DNA of 64,000 bases from Chryseobacterium soli (GCF_000737705.1 NZ_JPRH01000006.1:164738-228737), one strand, 5' to 3'. Numbered from the stretch's first letter, positions 38,096 to 49,145 are shown. Made by a program: numbers and translations. Notes: a model not told the origin generated them from the sequence alone.

Positions 38096-38464
38096 TTAAA
38101 GTACTTCAGGAGCCAATGAAATGATCTTCATATATTCTTTGTCTCTCAACTCACGAGCCACAGGTCCGAAAACACGTGTTCCTCTCATTTCTCCAGCAGC
38201 GTTTAGTAAAACACAAGCATTGTCTTCGAATTTGATGTACGAACCATCTTTTCTTCTAACTGCTTTTTTAGTTCTTACTACTACCGCTTTAGATACTTGA
38301 CCTTTCTTTGCGTTTCCTGATGGTGTAGAATCTTTAATAGTAACTACGATTTTATCACCAACTGAAGCATATCTTCTTCTGGTACCTCCCAGAACTCTGA
38401 TCACTAGTACCTCTTTAGCACCTGTGTTATCAGCAACTTTTAATCTTGATTCTGTTTGTAACAT
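38096..38464 (-). CDS. rplN: 50S ribosomal protein L14
   Basis: 122 residues, start [20 protein letters not shown], with the conserved [20 protein letters not shown] end. Its first base overlaps the last base of the rpsQ frame, showing translational coupling. Confidence 0.97.
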   Translation of the reverse strand: MLQTESRLKVADNTGAKEVLVIRVLGGTRRRYASVGDKIVVTIKDSTPSGNAKKGQVSKAVVVRTKKAVRRKDGSYIKFEDNACVLLNAAGEMRGTRVFGPVARELRDKEYMKIISLAPEVL

Positions 38465-38718
38465 TACTTAGCTTTTTCAATAATTCTTACTAATCTCCAT
38501 CTCTTACTCTTGCTCAAAGGTCTAGTTTCTTGGATAAGAACTGTATCTCCTTCTGTGCATTCGTTGTTTTCGTCGTGTGCAGTATATTTTTTCGTTTTCA
38601 ATACGAATTTACCGTACATCGGGTGCTTTACTCTCGTAGTCTCACTTACAACAATGGTCTTTTCCATTTTATTGCTGGAAACTATTCCGATTCTTTCTTT
38701 TCTTAAGTTTCTTTCCAT
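38464..38718 (-). CDS. rpsQ: 30S ribosomal protein S17
   Basis: 84-residue OB-fold protein with the signature [20 protein letters not shown]. 14 bp after rpmC and overlapping rplN by one base. Confidence 0.97.
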   Translation of the reverse strand: MERNLRKERIGIVSSNKMEKTIVVSETTRVKHPMYGKFVLKTKKYTAHDENNECTEGDTVLIQETRPLSKSKRWRLVRIIEKAK

Positions 38719-38732
38719 AATGTATGAAAATC

Positions 38733-38930
38733 TTATTGTTGTTTAGTGGTTAACTCTGTATTTAGTCTTGCGATCGTCTTTCTCAAATCTTTGATTTGAA
38801 TCGGGTTTTCAATTGGGCTGATTTTGTGAGCCAATTTCAATTTTTGATATTGAGCTTTTAGTTCAGTCAACTGAGTTTGAATATCTCCCGCGCTTAAATT
38901 TTTAATGTCAGCTTTTTTCATTGTAATCAA
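38733..38930 (-). CDS. rpmC: 50S ribosomal protein L29
   Basis: 65-residue two-helix protein near the tunnel exit, with [20 protein letters not shown] and the conserved [11 protein letters not shown]. 3 bp after rplP. Confidence 0.96.
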   Translation of the reverse strand: MITMKKADIKNLSAGDIQTQLTELKAQYQKLKLAHKISPIENPIQIKDLRKTIARLNTELTTKQQ

Positions 38931-38933
38931 AGA

Positions 38934-39359
38934 TTATAAAGGTTTAACAAAATCGTTAGCAACTACGAATTTAGTAACTACAGGTAATTTTTGCGCTGCA
39001 AGTCTTAAAGCTTCTTTAGCAACTTCGTAAGGAACACCCCCTACTTCAAACATAATTTTACCTGGTTTCACTACAGCTACCCAATATTCCACGGCACCTT
39101 TACCTTTACCCATACGTACTTCGGCTGGCTTTTTAGTAATTGGCTTATCCGGGAAGATTTTGATCCATAACTGACCTTCTCTTTTCATATATCTTGTCGC
39201 AGCGATACGAGCTGCTTCAATCTGTCTTGCAGTGATCCAAGCACCTTCTGTTGCTTTGATTCCGAAAGTTCCGTAAGCAAGTTGATTCCCTCTTTGGGCA
39301 ATCCCCTTCATCTTCATCTTGTGAACTCTACGGAATTTGGTTCTTTTTGGTTGTAACAT
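38934..39359 (-). CDS. rplP: 50S ribosomal protein L16
   Basis: 141 residues, start [19 protein letters not shown], with the conserved [19 protein letters not shown]. Organises the A-site region of the large subunit. A 78-bp AT-rich gap with imperfect TTTTAGA repeats separates it from rpsC. Confidence 0.97.
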   Translation of the reverse strand: MLQPKRTKFRRVHKMKMKGIAQRGNQLAYGTFGIKATEGAWITARQIEAARIAATRYMKREGQLWIKIFPDKPITKKPAEVRMGKGKGAVEYWVAVVKPGKIMFEVGGVPYEVAKEALRLAAQKLPVVTKFVVANDFVKPL

Positions 39360-39437
39360 AATTTCTTAAATTTTAGATTTTAGAATTTAGATTTTAAAAA
39401 AGTAACGGTCATTTAAAAACTATCCTCTAAAATTTTA

Positions 39438-40172
39438 TTAATTATTTTTTTTATCTCTTGAAGGTCTTCTGTTATCTCTGTCTCCTCTGTTTCCACCTCC
39501 TGAAGGTCCTTTTTTCTGTTGTCCTACTAGTGGAGAAAGTTCTCTTTTACCGTAAACTTCACCCTTCATGATCCAAACTTTTACACCTAGTTTACCGTAT
39601 TGAGTTAATGCTTCACCAATATGATAATCGATATCAGCTCTGAAAGTAGACAAAGGAATTCTTCCGTCTTTGAAAGATTCGCTTCTTGCCATTTCAGCAC
39701 CGTTCAATCTACCAGAGATTTGAACTTTGATACCTTCTGCACCCATTCTCATTGTACCAGCGATAGCCATTTTAACAGCTCTTCTGTAAGAAATTCTGTT
39801 TTCAATTTGCTTAGCGATACTATCAGCAACTAATACTGCATCAAGTTCAGGTCTTTTGATTTCGAAAATATTGATTTGAATATCCTTTTTAGTAAGTTTC
39901 TTCAATTCTTCTTTTAACTTGTCAACTTCCTGACCTCCTTTACCGATGATAAGTCCCGGTCTAGCAGTAGTGATCGTAACTGTTACTAATTTTAGTGTTC
40001 TTTCAATATAAATTTTTGAAATACCACCTTTAGATAATCTAGCTTCAAGGTATCTTCTGATTTTGTAGTCTTCAGCGATTCTGTCTCCATAATCGTTTCC
40101 ACCAAACCAGTTTGAATCCCATCCTCTGATGATACCTAATCTGTTACCAATTGGATTTGTCTTCTGTCCCAT
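39438..40172 (-). CDS. rpsC: 30S ribosomal protein S3
   Basis: 244 residues with a type-II KH domain ([20 protein letters not shown]) and the C-terminal S3 domain. A disordered Gly/Arg/Asn/Asp-rich tail after about residue 220 ([20 protein letters not shown]) is longer than in E. coli. 7 bp after rplV. Confidence 0.97.
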   Translation of the reverse strand: MGQKTNPIGNRLGIIRGWDSNWFGGNDYGDRIAEDYKIRRYLEARLSKGGISKIYIERTLKLVTVTITTARPGLIIGKGGQEVDKLKEELKKLTKKDIQINIFEIKRPELDAVLVADSIAKQIENRISYRRAVKMAIAGTMRMGAEGIKVQISGRLNGAEMARSESFKDGRIPLSTFRADIDYHIGEALTQYGKLGVKVWIMKGEVYGKRELSPLVGQQKKGPSGGGNRGDRDNRRPSRDKKNN

Positions 40173-40179
40173 ACCTTGA

Positions 40180-40578
40180 TTAATTTTCTTTATTACCTAA
40201 GATTAATGTAATGTGGTTTGATCTTTTTCTGATTCTGTGTCCTCTACCTTGTGGTGCAGGTCTTAGTCTCTTCAATTGTCTTGCACTGTCTACAAAAATT
40301 TCTTTAACGATAAGATTAGCTTCTTCAATATCAGCACCTTCGTTTTTAGCTTGCCAGTTGGCCATAGCTGAAAGCAAAACTTTCTCTAATTTGTTAGAAG
40401 CGTCTTTTTTAGAATATTTTAGGATGTATAAAGCTTTGTCTACTTCTACCCCTCTGATGATATCAGCTACTAATCTCATCTTTCTTGGAGAAGAAGGGCA
40501 ATCGTTATGTAATGCTTTTACTACATCTTGATTTGTTAATTTACGTGCTAATGCACTTTCTCTTTTTCTTGATCCCAT
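40180..40578 (-). CDS. rplV: 50S ribosomal protein L22
   Basis: 132 residues, with the hairpin loop that lines the exit tunnel and the conserved [20 protein letters not shown]. 2 bp after rpsS. Confidence 0.97.
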   Translation of the reverse strand: MGSRKRESALARKLTNQDVVKALHNDCPSSPRKMRLVADIIRGVEVDKALYILKYSKKDASNKLEKVLLSAMANWQAKNEGADIEEANLIVKEIFVDSARQLKRLRPAPQGRGHRIRKRSNHITLILGNKEN

Positions 40579-40580
40579 GA

Positions 40581-40859
40581 TTATCTACTTCCTTTGTTTT
40601 TATTACCACCATGACCTCTGAAAGATCTTGTTGGAGAAAATTCGCCTAACTTGTGACCAACCATGTTTTCTGTAACGTAAACCGGGATAAAAGATTTCCC
40701 ATTGTGTACAGCGATAGTTTGTCCTACGAAGTCCGGAGAGATCATAGACGCTCTAGACCAAGTTTTGATAACAGTCTTCTTACCAGACTCTATATTTGCC
40801 TGAACCTTCTTATCTAAAGTATATGCGATGAACGGTCCTTTCTTAAGTGATCTTGCCAT
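40581..40859 (-). CDS. rpsS: 30S ribosomal protein S19
   Basis: 92 residues, start [11 protein letters not shown], with the signature [20 protein letters not shown]. 2 bp after rplB. Confidence 0.97.
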   Translation of the reverse strand: MARSLKKGPFIAYTLDKKVQANIESGKKTVIKTWSRASMISPDFVGQTIAVHNGKSFIPVYVTENMVGHKLGEFSPTRSFRGHGGNKNKGSR

Positions 40860-40861
40860 AA

Positions 40862-41683
40862 TTATTTTCTTTTAGATACGATGTAACGGTTAGACCCTTT
40901 GTTTTTCTTTCTTGTTTTGTAACCTTTAGCTGGCATACCGTTTCTAGATCTTGGGTGACCTCCAGACGAACGTCCTTCTCCACCTCCCATTGGGTGATCT
41001 ACTGGGTTCATTACTACCGGTCTTGTTCTAGGTCTTCTACCTAACCATCTGCTTCTACCAGCCTTACCTGATACAGTTAACTGATGGTCTGAGTTAGAAA
41101 CTGAACCAATCATTGCATAGCACTCAACCAGGATCATTCTAGCTTCTCCTGAAGGCAATTTAATGATTGCATACTTTCCATCTCTAGAAGTAAGTTGAGC
41201 TGAAGAACCAGCACTTCTTGCTAAAATTGCACCTTGTCCAGGTTTCATTTCAACACAAGAAATTACAGTACCCAATGGAATATTTTTCAATTTCATTGCG
41301 TTACCGATATTCGGTTCTACGCTTTCTCCTGCGATTACTTTCTGATCTACTTTAATACCGTTTGGAGCGATGATATATCTCTTCTCTCCGTCTGCGTACT
41401 CTAATAGAGCGATAAATGCAGTTCTGTTTGGATCGTATTCTACAGTTTTTACCGTTGCTTCAACATCATGCTTGTTTCTTTTGAAGTCGATAATTCTGTA
41501 TTTCTTTTTGTGTCCACCTCCGGTGTAACGCATGGTCATTTTACCAGTTTGGTTACGTCCACCTGACTTACTAATACCAACCGTTAGAGACTTCTCTGGT
41601 TTGTTGGTAGTAATTTCCTCAAAATTGTTTACAACTCTGAATCTCTGTCCTGGGGTGATAGGTTTTAATTTTCTAACAGACAT
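40862..41683 (-). CDS. rplB: 50S ribosomal protein L2
   Basis: 273-residue core protein close to the peptidyl-transferase centre. The C-terminal stretch [20 protein letters not shown] contains the conserved His. 22 bp after rplW. Confidence 0.97.
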   Translation of the reverse strand: MSVRKLKPITPGQRFRVVNNFEEITTNKPEKSLTVGISKSGGRNQTGKMTMRYTGGGHKKKYRIIDFKRNKHDVEATVKTVEYDPNRTAFIALLEYADGEKRYIIAPNGIKVDQKVIAGESVEPNIGNAMKLKNIPLGTVISCVEMKPGQGAILARSAGSSAQLTSRDGKYAIIKLPSGEARMILVECYAMIGSVSNSDHQLTVSGKAGRSRWLGRRPRTRPVVMNPVDHPMGGGEGRSSGGHPRSRNGMPAKGYKTRKKNKGSNRYIVSKRK

Positions 41684-41705
41684 TACTATTATTTATAATT
41701 AATAA

Positions 41706-41996
41706 TTAATTTACAGCAAAAATGTCAATTACTTCCCCTTCTGCAAGAGTGATAACTGCCTTTTTCAATTTATTTGTCTTTCCTACTTGAAGACCTTTTT
41801 TAGTGTGCTTTGAAGAAACTTTAGGAGCATAAATCATGGTTCTAACGTCTGCTACTTTCACACCGTAAGCTTGTTCTATCGCTTTTTTGATTTGGATTTT
41901 ATTCGACTTAGGGTTTACTAAGAAAGAATAAGCACCTCTTAAATCTGTAAGATAGTTAGCCTTTTCTGAAATAACTGGTTTAATAATAACTGACAT
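41706..41996 (-). CDS. rplW: 50S ribosomal protein L23
   Basis: 96-residue tunnel-exit protein and docking site for trigger factor and SRP, start MSVIIKPVISEKA. 3 bp after rplD. Confidence 0.97.
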   Translation of the reverse strand: MSVIIKPVISEKANYLTDLRGAYSFLVNPKSNKIQIKKAIEQAYGVKVADVRTMIYAPKVSSKHTKKGLQVGKTNKLKKAVITLAEGEVIDIFAVN

Positions 41997-41999
41997 GAC

Positions 42000-42629
42000 T
42001 TATTTCTTTAAATTTTCCTGGAATTTTTCAACTGCACCTTCTAAGAAAACGATCTCACCTGCATTGATTAAGTCATAAGAAGAAATTTCGTTGAATTTCA
42101 TAACTTTAGTCTTAGGTAAGTTTCTTGAAGATAAATATACATTCTTGTTAGTATCAGGAAGAATGAATAAAGACTTCTTATCGTTTAATGCTAATGCATT
42201 CAAGATAGTGATGAAATCTTTAGTTTTAGGAGCAGCAATGCTCAAACCTTCCACAATTCTAATGCTGTTGTCTCTCATTTTCTGAGAAAGAACAGATTTT
42301 TTCGCTAATCTCTTAAGAGCTTTGTTCAATTTGAATCTGTAGTCTCTTGGCTTAGGACCGAATACTCTACCCCCACCTCTAAACGTTGGAGATTTAATAT
42401 CACCGTATCTAGCAGAACCAGATCCTTTTTGCTTCTTAAGTTTCTTAGTAGAAGCAGTAATTTCGCTTCTTTCTTTTGATTTATGAGTTCCTTGTCTTTG
42501 TGCAGCAAGGTACTGTTTAACTTCTAAGTAAACCGCGTGCTTATTTGGCTCAATTCCGAATACTGTTTCGTCTAGAGTTACTTTTTTTCCGGTTTCTTTT
42601 CCTGATGTATTTAATACTACTAGTTCCAT
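42000..42629 (-). CDS. rplD: 50S ribosomal protein L4
   Basis: 209 residues, with the extended tunnel loop ([20 protein letters not shown]). In E. coli L4 represses its own operon; whether that holds here is unknown. Its start overlaps the rplC stop by 10 bp, giving translational coupling. Confidence 0.97.
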   Translation of the reverse strand: MELVVLNTSGKETGKKVTLDETVFGIEPNKHAVYLEVKQYLAAQRQGTHKSKERSEITASTKKLKKQKGSGSARYGDIKSPTFRGGGRVFGPKPRDYRFKLNKALKRLAKKSVLSQKMRDNSIRIVEGLSIAAPKTKDFITILNALALNDKKSLFILPDTNKNVYLSSRNLPKTKVMKFNEISSYDLINAGEIVFLEGAVEKFQENLKK

Positions 42630-43246
42630 TTTCTGATAATTACATAAGAATTTTTAGCTCCCGGAACAGCACCTTTTACTACTAAAAGATTTTGTTCTTG
42701 ATCCACTTTTAATACTTGAAGGTTTTGTACAGTTACCTGCTTACCTCCCATTCTACCTGCCATTCTCATTCCTTTGAATACTCTTGAAGGATCCGATCCA
42801 GCACCGATAGAACCTGGAGCTCTAAGTCTGTTGTGCTGACCATGAGTAGCTTGCATTACACCTCCAAAGCCATGTCTTTTAACAACACCTTGGAAACCTT
42901 TACCTTTTGAAGTTCCTGTTACGTCAACATACTCACCTTCAGCGAATAAATCAACTTTTACTTCTTCTCCTACTTTTACTTCATCAACGAATTCTCTGTA
43001 GAATTCTACTAATTTAGCTTTAGGAGCAGAACCAGCCTTTTTAAAATGACCAGCTAACGCTTTACCAACGTTCTTTTCACTCTTGTCATCGAAACCCAAT
43101 TGAACAGACTTGTACCCGTCCTTTTCTATGGTTCTGACCTGTAAAACCGAGCATGGACCAGCTTGGATAACTGTACAAGGAATGTTTTTTCCTTCTTCGT
43201 TAAACAAAGATGTCATACCGATTTTTTTACCAATAATACCTGACAT
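42620..43246 (-). CDS. rplC: 50S ribosomal protein L3
   Basis: 208 residues, start [15 protein letters not shown], with the conserved [20 protein letters not shown] loop near the peptidyl-transferase centre. First gene of the superoperon in this genome: rpsJ, which usually precedes it, is absent, and a good promoter lies about 110 bp upstream. Confidence 0.97.
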   Translation of the reverse strand: MSGIIGKKIGMTSLFNEEGKNIPCTVIQAGPCSVLQVRTIEKDGYKSVQLGFDDKSEKNVGKALAGHFKKAGSAPKAKLVEFYREFVDEVKVGEEVKVDLFAEGEYVDVTGTSKGKGFQGVVKRHGFGGVMQATHGQHNRLRAPGSIGAGSDPSRVFKGMRMAGRMGGKQVTVQNLQVLKVDQEQNLLVVKGAVPGAKNSYVIIRKWN

Positions 43247-43354
43247 TATTTATATAATATGTTATAAAATTTTCTTGAATCACCTTTCATTTTAGAGCAT
43301 CACAAGTAATTTCCACGTTTGAAATAGGCATACTTCGCCCCTAAAATGAGTGTG

Positions 43355-43385
43355 CAAATGTAAGGATAATTTTCAAATTGACAAA
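43355..43385 (-). promoter_or_regulatory. Promoter of the ribosomal superoperon
   Basis: On the minus strand TTTG (43382-43385), exactly 19 bp, then TACATTTG (43355-43362) is a perfect Bacteroidota promoter. Transcription would start near 43349, leaving a leader of about 100 nt before rplC. The leader begins with a 9-bp sequence (43341-43349) that is complementary to 43287-43295, so the RNA 5' end can fold back. Confidence 0.7.
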
Positions 43386-43497
43386 TTTTCATACAAAATA
43401 TTTTGATTTTTAATCAATTAGCCCATTTATGAAAATTTACTTCCTTCTTTTTCCTCAAAATATTTTTGATTTATTCAAGCGATGAAGTGTTTTTCGA

Positions 43498-44262
43498 TTA
43501 TTTCACAATCACACTTACTCCTGCCTCCTCCAGCGCAACTCTGTCTTCTTCTAAAATATCATTATCCGTGATCAGATAATCTATCTTATCTAAGGAGGCT
43601 ATTTTTCCGAATCCTTTCTTATTTAGCTTTGAAGAGTCTGCAAGAATCACAACCTTATCGGAACATTCAATCATCAATTGGTTGAGATGAGCTTCTGCCG
43701 CATTGGATGTACTGATTCCGAAATCCAGATCAATCCCATCAACTCCAAGAAAAAGTTTATTACATGAAAACTGTTTTAAAATAGTTTCCGAGATAGAACC
43801 CACAATAGAAGTAGAGCTTTTCCTCACTTCTCCTCCAAGCTGGATAATATTAATATTAGGATTATTACAAAGTTCAAGAGCTACCCTCAGCGAAGAGGTA
43901 AGAACGGTAAGCTGTCCAAAATTAACGAGCATCCTCGCCAGATAATGCATCGTGGTTCCTGAAGCCAGAATAATGCAGTCATTTTCCTGGATAAGCTGCA
44001 AAGCCGCTTTCGCTATGTTTTGTTTTGCCTCTACATTGATATTTTCTTTCTCGTCAACATTCCTTTCATAAGCATACCTCACATGCTTGCTGGCTCCTCC
44101 ATGATTCCGGAAAAGCAACCCTAAGCTTTCGAGATAATTCAAATCCTTTCGAACCGTAACCGACGAAACATTCAACTTCTCACACAAATCCTGTACGAGA
44201 ACATGACCTTTTTCATCCAGTTCCTTTAAAATATCATCGTGCCTTGGTATTAACTTTTCCAT
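43498..44262 (-). CDS. DeoR/GlpR-family transcriptional repressor
   Basis: A 254-residue DeoR-type regulator. The N-terminal winged HTH has the family signature (ILKELDEKGHVLVQDLCEKL, VSSVTVRKDLNYLESLG). The C-terminal sugar-phosphate sensor (DeoRC) domain follows, with LASGTTMHYLARML and FLGVDGIDLDFGIS. The gene is divergent from glpD-glpK-glpF with 117 bp between them, so it is very probably the glycerol-3-phosphate-responsive repressor (GlpR-like), though the ligand is inferred from context. Confidence 0.88.
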   Translation of the reverse strand: MEKLIPRHDDILKELDEKGHVLVQDLCEKLNVSSVTVRKDLNYLESLGLLFRNHGGASKHVRYAYERNVDEKENINVEAKQNIAKAALQLIQENDCIILASGTTMHYLARMLVNFGQLTVLTSSLRVALELCNNPNINIIQLGGEVRKSSTSIVGSISETILKQFSCNKLFLGVDGIDLDFGISTSNAAEAHLNQLMIECSDKVVILADSSKLNKKGFGKIASLDKIDYLITDNDILEEDRVALEEAGVSVIVK

Positions 44263-44329
44263 TCTGATTCTTTCATCAAAAATACCATTTTTTTCCGAGA
44301 CCGATAAAATTTCATTTATTTTCTTTTTA

Positions 44330-44391
44330 GTTTCGTTTTTAATTTATACATTTGAAAATGAAACATAAACGAAACATTTATGAAACGAAAC
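44330..44391 (+). promoter_or_regulatory. glpD promoter region with candidate GlpR operators
   Basis: A -7 element TACATTTG (44347-44354) lies between an exact inverted repeat: GTTTCGTTT at 44330-44338 and AAACGAAAC at 44367-44375, 28 bp apart. A second direct copy of AAACGAAAC (44383-44391) overlaps codons 2-4 of glpD. No clear -33 TTG is seen, as expected for a controlled promoter. The repeat is a plausible binding site for the divergent DeoR-type regulator. Confidence 0.55.
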
Positions 44392-45972
44392 GAAGAACTT
44401 AGTAAATTAGCTGGTGTAGAGGAGTGGGACTTTATCGTCATCGGAGGCGGGGCCAGTGGTCTAGGATCAGCATTAGATGCAACCACCAGAGGATTCAAAA
44501 CCTTATTATTAGAATCTCATGATTTTGCGAAAGCGACTTCCAGCAGAAGTACCAAACTTGTGCATGGTGGCGTACGATACCTCGCACAAGGAGATATCGG
44601 GCTTGTAAAAGAAGCTTTAAAGGAAAGAGGGCTGTTGGCTAAAAACGCCGCACATGTGGTAAAGAACCAGTCGTTTATTATTCCTAATTATACATGGTGG
44701 GGCGGTATCTATTATAAGATAGGGCTATCCATCTATGATTTCCTTGCCGGAAAATTAAGTCTGGGCAAAACGCGGTACATCAGCAAAGCTCAAACGATCT
44801 CCAAACTTCCAACGATAGAACAGAACAATCTGGCAAGCGGAGTGGTATATCAGGATGGACAGTTTGATGATGCACGCCTGGCCATCAACCTGGCTCAAAC
44901 AATCATCGAAAAAGGCGGAAGTGCTATTAATTACCTTAAGGTGGTTAATCTTCTTAAAAATGATTCCAATAAAATAATAGGCGTTACTGCGGAAGACCAG
45001 TTTACCCAAAAGCAATATACCATTAAAGCGAAAGCTGTAGTGAATGCTACAGGGGTGTTCACCAATGACATCTTAAATATGAACAATCCCAAGCATGGTA
45101 AATTTGTAGTACCCAGCCAGGGAATTCATTTGGTTTTGGATAAATCGTTCCTGAAAAGCAACGATGCGATCATGATTCCTAAAACTTCAGACGGAAGGGT
45201 GCTGTTTGTCGTTCCGTGGCATGACAGAGCTTTAGTGGGAACTACAGATACTCTTTTAAAGGATGAAAGTTTCGAACCTCGTGCTTTGGAAGAAGAAATC
45301 AATTTTGTGCTGGAAACTGCCAGACAATACCTTTCCAAAAAGCCAACACGTGAAGATGTAAAATCTGTCTTTGCGGGACTCCGTCCTTTAGCAGCACCCA
45401 AAGGGGAAGGAAAAAATACAAAAGAGGTATCCCGAAGCCATAAAGTGATTACTTCAGAAACAGGCCTTACTTCTATTATCGGGGGAAAATGGACTACCTA
45501 CCGGAAAATGGCGGAAGACACCATCGACAAGGCAATAGAAATTCAAAACCTGAAGCAGACTCCATCTGTTACTGAGCATTTATCAATCCATGGAAACATG
45601 AATGCAGATCAGGTGGACAGAAGCAGCCATCTGTATGTGTACGGCTCAGATATTCCATCGTTACAATCGTTGCAGCAAAGCAATCCTGCTTATGCAAAAA
45701 AAATACATCCGGACCATGAGTTTACCATAGCAGAAGCTGTTTGGGCTATCCGTCATGAAATGGCAGAAACCATAGAAGATATATTAGCCAGAAGAGTCCG
45801 TCTTCTTTTTCTTGATGCGAGAGCAGCCATTGACAGCGCAGGAACGATAGCAAAACTTATTGCGGAAGAAAAGAACCATTCTCCTGAATGGATTGCACAG
45901 CAGACTGAAGAGTTTATCGCCTTGGCAAAAGGCTATTTACTGATCCCTTATTCTCCTAGAAACATAATCTAA
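44380..45972 (+). CDS. glpD: Aerobic glycerol-3-phosphate dehydrogenase
   Basis: A membrane-associated flavoenzyme that oxidises glycerol-3-phosphate to dihydroxyacetone phosphate and passes electrons to quinone. 530 residues. The N-terminal FAD motif [19 protein letters not shown] (about 21-39) and the family signature [15 protein letters not shown] (about 58-72) are present, with a C-terminal DAO_C domain after about 390. It is the first gene of the glycerol operon, 11 bp before glpK. Confidence 0.96.
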   Translation: MKRNEELSKLAGVEEWDFIVIGGGASGLGSALDATTRGFKTLLLESHDFAKATSSRSTKLVHGGVRYLAQGDIGLVKEALKERGLLAKNAAHVVKNQSFIIPNYTWWGGIYYKIGLSIYDFLAGKLSLGKTRYISKAQTISKLPTIEQNNLASGVVYQDGQFDDARLAINLAQTIIEKGGSAINYLKVVNLLKNDSNKIIGVTAEDQFTQKQYTIKAKAVVNATGVFTNDILNMNNPKHGKFVVPSQGIHLVLDKSFLKSNDAIMIPKTSDGRVLFVVPWHDRALVGTTDTLLKDESFEPRALEEEINFVLETARQYLSKKPTREDVKSVFAGLRPLAAPKGEGKNTKEVSRSHKVITSETGLTSIIGGKWTTYRKMAEDTIDKAIEIQNLKQTPSVTEHLSIHGNMNADQVDRSSHLYVYGSDIPSLQSLQQSNPAYAKKIHPDHEFTIAEAVWAIRHEMAETIEDILARRVRLLFLDARAAIDSAGTIAKLIAEEKNHSPEWIAQQTEEFIALAKGYLLIPYSPRNII

Positions 45973-45983
45973 TTAACTACAAT

Positions 45984-47480
45984 ATGCGTGAACAATTAAT
46001 CCTTGCTTTAGATCAGGGCACGACATCCTCTAGAGCAATTTTATTCAACCACAATGGGCAGATAGAATATATGTCCCAGAAAAATTTTGAACAGATCTAC
46101 CCTACTCCGGGCTGGGTAGAGCATGATCCTAATGAGATTTGGTCTTCCCAGATTTCAGTTGCTGCGGAAATTATCGCAAAAGCAGGCATTTCAGGACTGG
46201 AAGTAGCTGCTATTGGTATAACGAATCAGCGTGAGACAACCATTGTATGGGATAAGGAAACGGGTGAACCTATTTATAATGCTATTGTATGGCAAGACCG
46301 TAGAACTTCCAAATACTGCGATGAGCTGAAAGAACAAGGTCATGCGGAAATGATACAAAAGAAAACGGGACTTATACTGGATGCTTATTTTTCTGCAACT
46401 AAACTAAAATGGATTCTTGACCACACAGAAGGTGCGAGAGAAAAAGCAGAAGCCGGAAAGTTGTGCTTCGGAACAGTTGATACGTGGCTTGTATGGAAAC
46501 TTACAAGAGGAAAAATGTTTATCACGGATGTTTCCAACGCCAGCCGTACCATGCTTCTGAACATCCACACTCTGGAGTGGGATGATGAGTTATTGGAATT
46601 ATTTGATATTCCTAGAGCAATTCTTCCGGAAGTAAAGCAAAGCAGTGAAATCTATGGTGAAACTGCTACCACTTTATTTTCTACAAAAATTCCTATTGCA
46701 GGAATCGCAGGAGACCAACAGGCCGCATTGTTCGGACAGATGTGTACAACACCGGGAATGGTAAAAAACACATACGGAACAGGATGCTTCCTATTAATGA
46801 ATACAGGAAAAGAAGCCGTTTCTTCAAAAAACAATTTACTGACAACCGTTGCATGGAAAATTAATGGAGAAGTCAACTATGCGTTGGAAGGAAGTGTATT
46901 TGTAGGCGGAGCTGCCATACAATGGCTTAGAGATGGTTTAAAACTGATCAGTTCAGCAGAGGAAGTTAATGATCTTGCTAAAACGGTAGAAGACAATGGT
47001 GGCGTGTATTTCGTGCCTGCTCTTACCGGTTTGGGAGCTCCTTACTGGGATCAGTACGCTAGAGGAACTATTGTAGGTGTAACCCGCGGAACGACCAACG
47101 GACATATTGCAAGAGCTACATTAGAAGGTATTGCATTTCAGGTGTGTGATATTGTAAAAGCTATGGAAGCGGATTCAGGAACACCAAGTCTGGAGCTCAG
47201 AGTGGATGGAGGTGCTTCTGCAAGTGATCTTTTGATGCAGATACAGTCTGATCTATTCGGCGTGAAAATTACACGTCCGAAAACACTGGAAACAACAGCC
47301 TTAGGAGCGGCTTATCTTGCCGGTCTTGCAGTTGGATACTGGAAAAACATTGATGAAATACAATCACAGTGGATTGTTGACAAAGATTTCCTTCCCACAT
47401 TGGATAAAGAGAAAACAGACAATATGATCCATTTCTGGAACAAAGCGGTGAAGCGTTCTCAAAGTTGGATAGAAGATTAA
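45984..47480 (+). CDS. glpK: Glycerol kinase
   Basis: Phosphorylates glycerol to glycerol-3-phosphate, trapping it after uptake by GlpF. 498 residues of the FGGY kinase family. [15 protein letters not shown] (phosphate 1 motif, about 5-19), the glycerol-binding NQRETT and IVWQDRRT, and [13 protein letters not shown] in the C-terminal lobe are visible. Lies between glpD and glpF. Confidence 0.97.
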   Translation: MREQLILALDQGTTSSRAILFNHNGQIEYMSQKNFEQIYPTPGWVEHDPNEIWSSQISVAAEIIAKAGISGLEVAAIGITNQRETTIVWDKETGEPIYNAIVWQDRRTSKYCDELKEQGHAEMIQKKTGLILDAYFSATKLKWILDHTEGAREKAEAGKLCFGTVDTWLVWKLTRGKMFITDVSNASRTMLLNIHTLEWDDELLELFDIPRAILPEVKQSSEIYGETATTLFSTKIPIAGIAGDQQAALFGQMCTTPGMVKNTYGTGCFLLMNTGKEAVSSKNNLLTTVAWKINGEVNYALEGSVFVGGAAIQWLRDGLKLISSAEEVNDLAKTVEDNGGVYFVPALTGLGAPYWDQYARGTIVGVTRGTTNGHIARATLEGIAFQVCDIVKAMEADSGTPSLELRVDGGASASDLLMQIQSDLFGVKITRPKTLETTALGAAYLAGLAVGYWKNIDEIQSQWIVDKDFLPTLDKEKTDNMIHFWNKAVKRSQSWIED

Positions 47481-47505
47481 TTTACCTTACATAAAAACGA
47501 TACAT

Positions 47506-48237
47506 ATGACTCCATTTATCGCAGAACTCATAGGAACAATGTTACTTATATTATTAGGCAACGGTGTTGTCGCTAATGTTGTTTTGAAAGGCACAAAAGG
47601 TAACAATTCGGGATGGATTGTGATTACCACCGCCTGGGCACTGGCCGTTTTTGTAGGGGTTACCATTGCCGGTCCGGTAAGTGGTGCCCATCTAAATCCT
47701 GCCGTTACCATAGGGCTGGCTCTTGCCGGAAAATTTTCCTGGGACCTTGTCCCTTCCTATATCGCCGCTCAAATGATCGGGGGAATGGTCGGGGCTTTCC
47801 TGGTATGGCTATTCAATAAAGACCATTTTGCAATCACTGAAGATGAAGGAGCTAAGCTCGCATGCTTCAGTACTGCTCCTGCCATACGAAATACTTTTTC
47901 CAATCTGATCAGTGAAATTATCGGAACGTTTGTGCTGATATTTGTGATCTTCCATTTTTCTGACCCAAGTATTTCTTTACATACCGATCCTACGGCAAAA
48001 GTGGGGCTGGGTTCTGTGGGAGCACTTCCTGTAACTCTGCTTGTCTGGGCAATAGGTTTGTCTTTAGGCGGAACTACCGGATATGCCATTAATCCTGCCA
48101 GAGATCTGGCCCCTAGAATCATGCACGCCATCCTTCCCGTGAAAGGTAGCAGCGATTGGGGATATGCCTGGATTCCAGTTGCGGGACCGATTGCCGGAGC
48201 TGCTTTGGCAGCAGTTCTTTACGGATTTTTACATTAA
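47506..48237 (+). CDS. glpF: Glycerol uptake facilitator (aquaglyceroporin)
   Basis: A six-helix MIP-family channel of 243 residues. Both half-helix motifs are present: HLNPAVTIG near 64 and INPARDLAPR near 195. The Asp after the second NPAR and the adjacent residues are the mark of glycerol-conducting members and not of strict water channels. It is coupled to glpK (25-bp gap). Confidence 0.95.
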   Translation: MTPFIAELIGTMLLILLGNGVVANVVLKGTKGNNSGWIVITTAWALAVFVGVTIAGPVSGAHLNPAVTIGLALAGKFSWDLVPSYIAAQMIGGMVGAFLVWLFNKDHFAITEDEGAKLACFSTAPAIRNTFSNLISEIIGTFVLIFVIFHFSDPSISLHTDPTAKVGLGSVGALPVTLLVWAIGLSLGGTTGYAINPARDLAPRIMHAILPVKGSSDWGYAWIPVAGPIAGAALAAVLYGFLH

Positions 48238-48254
48238 CAACAGAAATCACATTT

Positions 48255-49058
48255 ATGAATAAAATCTTAACGGTTCTTTGCCTTCTGGCATTGAGCACAG
48301 GGAAACTATTTTCTCAAGACACTATAGAAACCAAGGACAATAACAGACTTGATTTCACAGCAAATATTCAAACCAATCATTTATGGAGAGGGCTTATTAT
48401 TACTGACAAACCTGTTGTCATGGGAAATCTGTCTTATGCCCTGGATGCAGAAAAGAAATGGAAGGTAGGTTTATGGGGCGCTTCTTCTTTAACGGATGAT
48501 AAAGACGGGACTCATTATAAGGAAATCAATTATTATGTTCAGTATTCGGATGGGCGACTGTATATCGGATTATGGGATTTGTTCAATTCCAGGAATATCA
48601 ATACGGCTGTGGCTTCAGACGATATCTTCAATTATTCGAACAGAAGGACAGCCCATATTATTGATCTGAGAACAAATTATACCTTCGGTCCAGCATTTCC
48701 AATCAATGTCGAAGCGGATATCATGCTGTATGGCGGTGCCAATGCAGGAGAAGTTGTTTTAGATCCTGACGGAAGCTATAAAAAGAATAAATATTCGACC
48801 TATGTACAGGTAAGCTATCCTGTCATTGCAGGGAAAAAAGTCAATTTAGACGCTTTTGTCGGAGCCGGGTTTGCTCTTAACGACCGCTACTTTTTATACG
48901 GAAACGGAAAGAATAGTTTTGACGTCGTCAATCTTGGAGTAAAAGCAAGTAAAGCTATAAAAATCACAGACCATTACAGTCTTCCGGTATCTATGATGGC
49001 GATGTGGAATCCTTCCAACAAATACGCCAGAATTCAGCTTGCAGCTACTGTGTTTTAA
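48255..49058 (+). CDS. Outer-membrane protein at the end of the glycerol operon
   Basis: A 267-residue protein starting at the ATG at 48255, which gives a normal signal peptide (MNKILTVLCLLALSTGKLFSQ). A longer frame starting at 48156 would lie inside glpF and lacks a signal. The mature part is beta-strand-rich with a TNHLWRGL start and alternating aromatic strands ending in RIQLAATVF, as in TorF/gcw_chp-type small outer-membrane barrels. It is 17 bp after glpF and before a terminator, so it could help glycerol or glycerophospho-compound passage across the outer membrane; that is inference. Confidence 0.75.
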   Translation: MNKILTVLCLLALSTGKLFSQDTIETKDNNRLDFTANIQTNHLWRGLIITDKPVVMGNLSYALDAEKKWKVGLWGASSLTDDKDGTHYKEINYYVQYSDGRLYIGLWDLFNSRNINTAVASDDIFNYSNRRTAHIIDLRTNYTFGPAFPINVEADIMLYGGANAGEVVLDPDGSYKKNKYSTYVQVSYPVIAGKKVNLDAFVGAGFALNDRYFLYGNGKNSFDVVNLGVKASKAIKITDHYSLPVSMMAMWNPSNKYARIQLAATVF

Positions 49059-49113
49059 TTTGCTTCAAAAAAGTAAAATTTTATTTAATAATTTTACACT
49101 TAGCCTTAAAAAG

Positions 49114-49145
49114 AAATGTCTTCCAACACTGGAAGACATTTTTTA
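49114..49145 (+). terminator. Terminator of the glycerol operon
   Basis: A 12-bp perfect stem (AAATGTCTTCCA and complement), 4-nt loop and a T-run. It lies 55 bp after the outer-membrane protein gene and 18 bp from the convergent GLPGLI-family gene. Confidence 0.88.

Noticed and set aside
39360..39437. AT-rich TTTTAGA repeats between rpsC and rplP as a regulatory element
   Set aside because: The repeats are short and imperfect with no stable fold; low-complexity drift is enough.
48156..48254. An N-terminal extension of the outer-membrane protein gene into glpF
   Set aside because: The added 33 residues are read out of frame through glpF and would hide a normal signal peptide; the ATG at 48255 is better.
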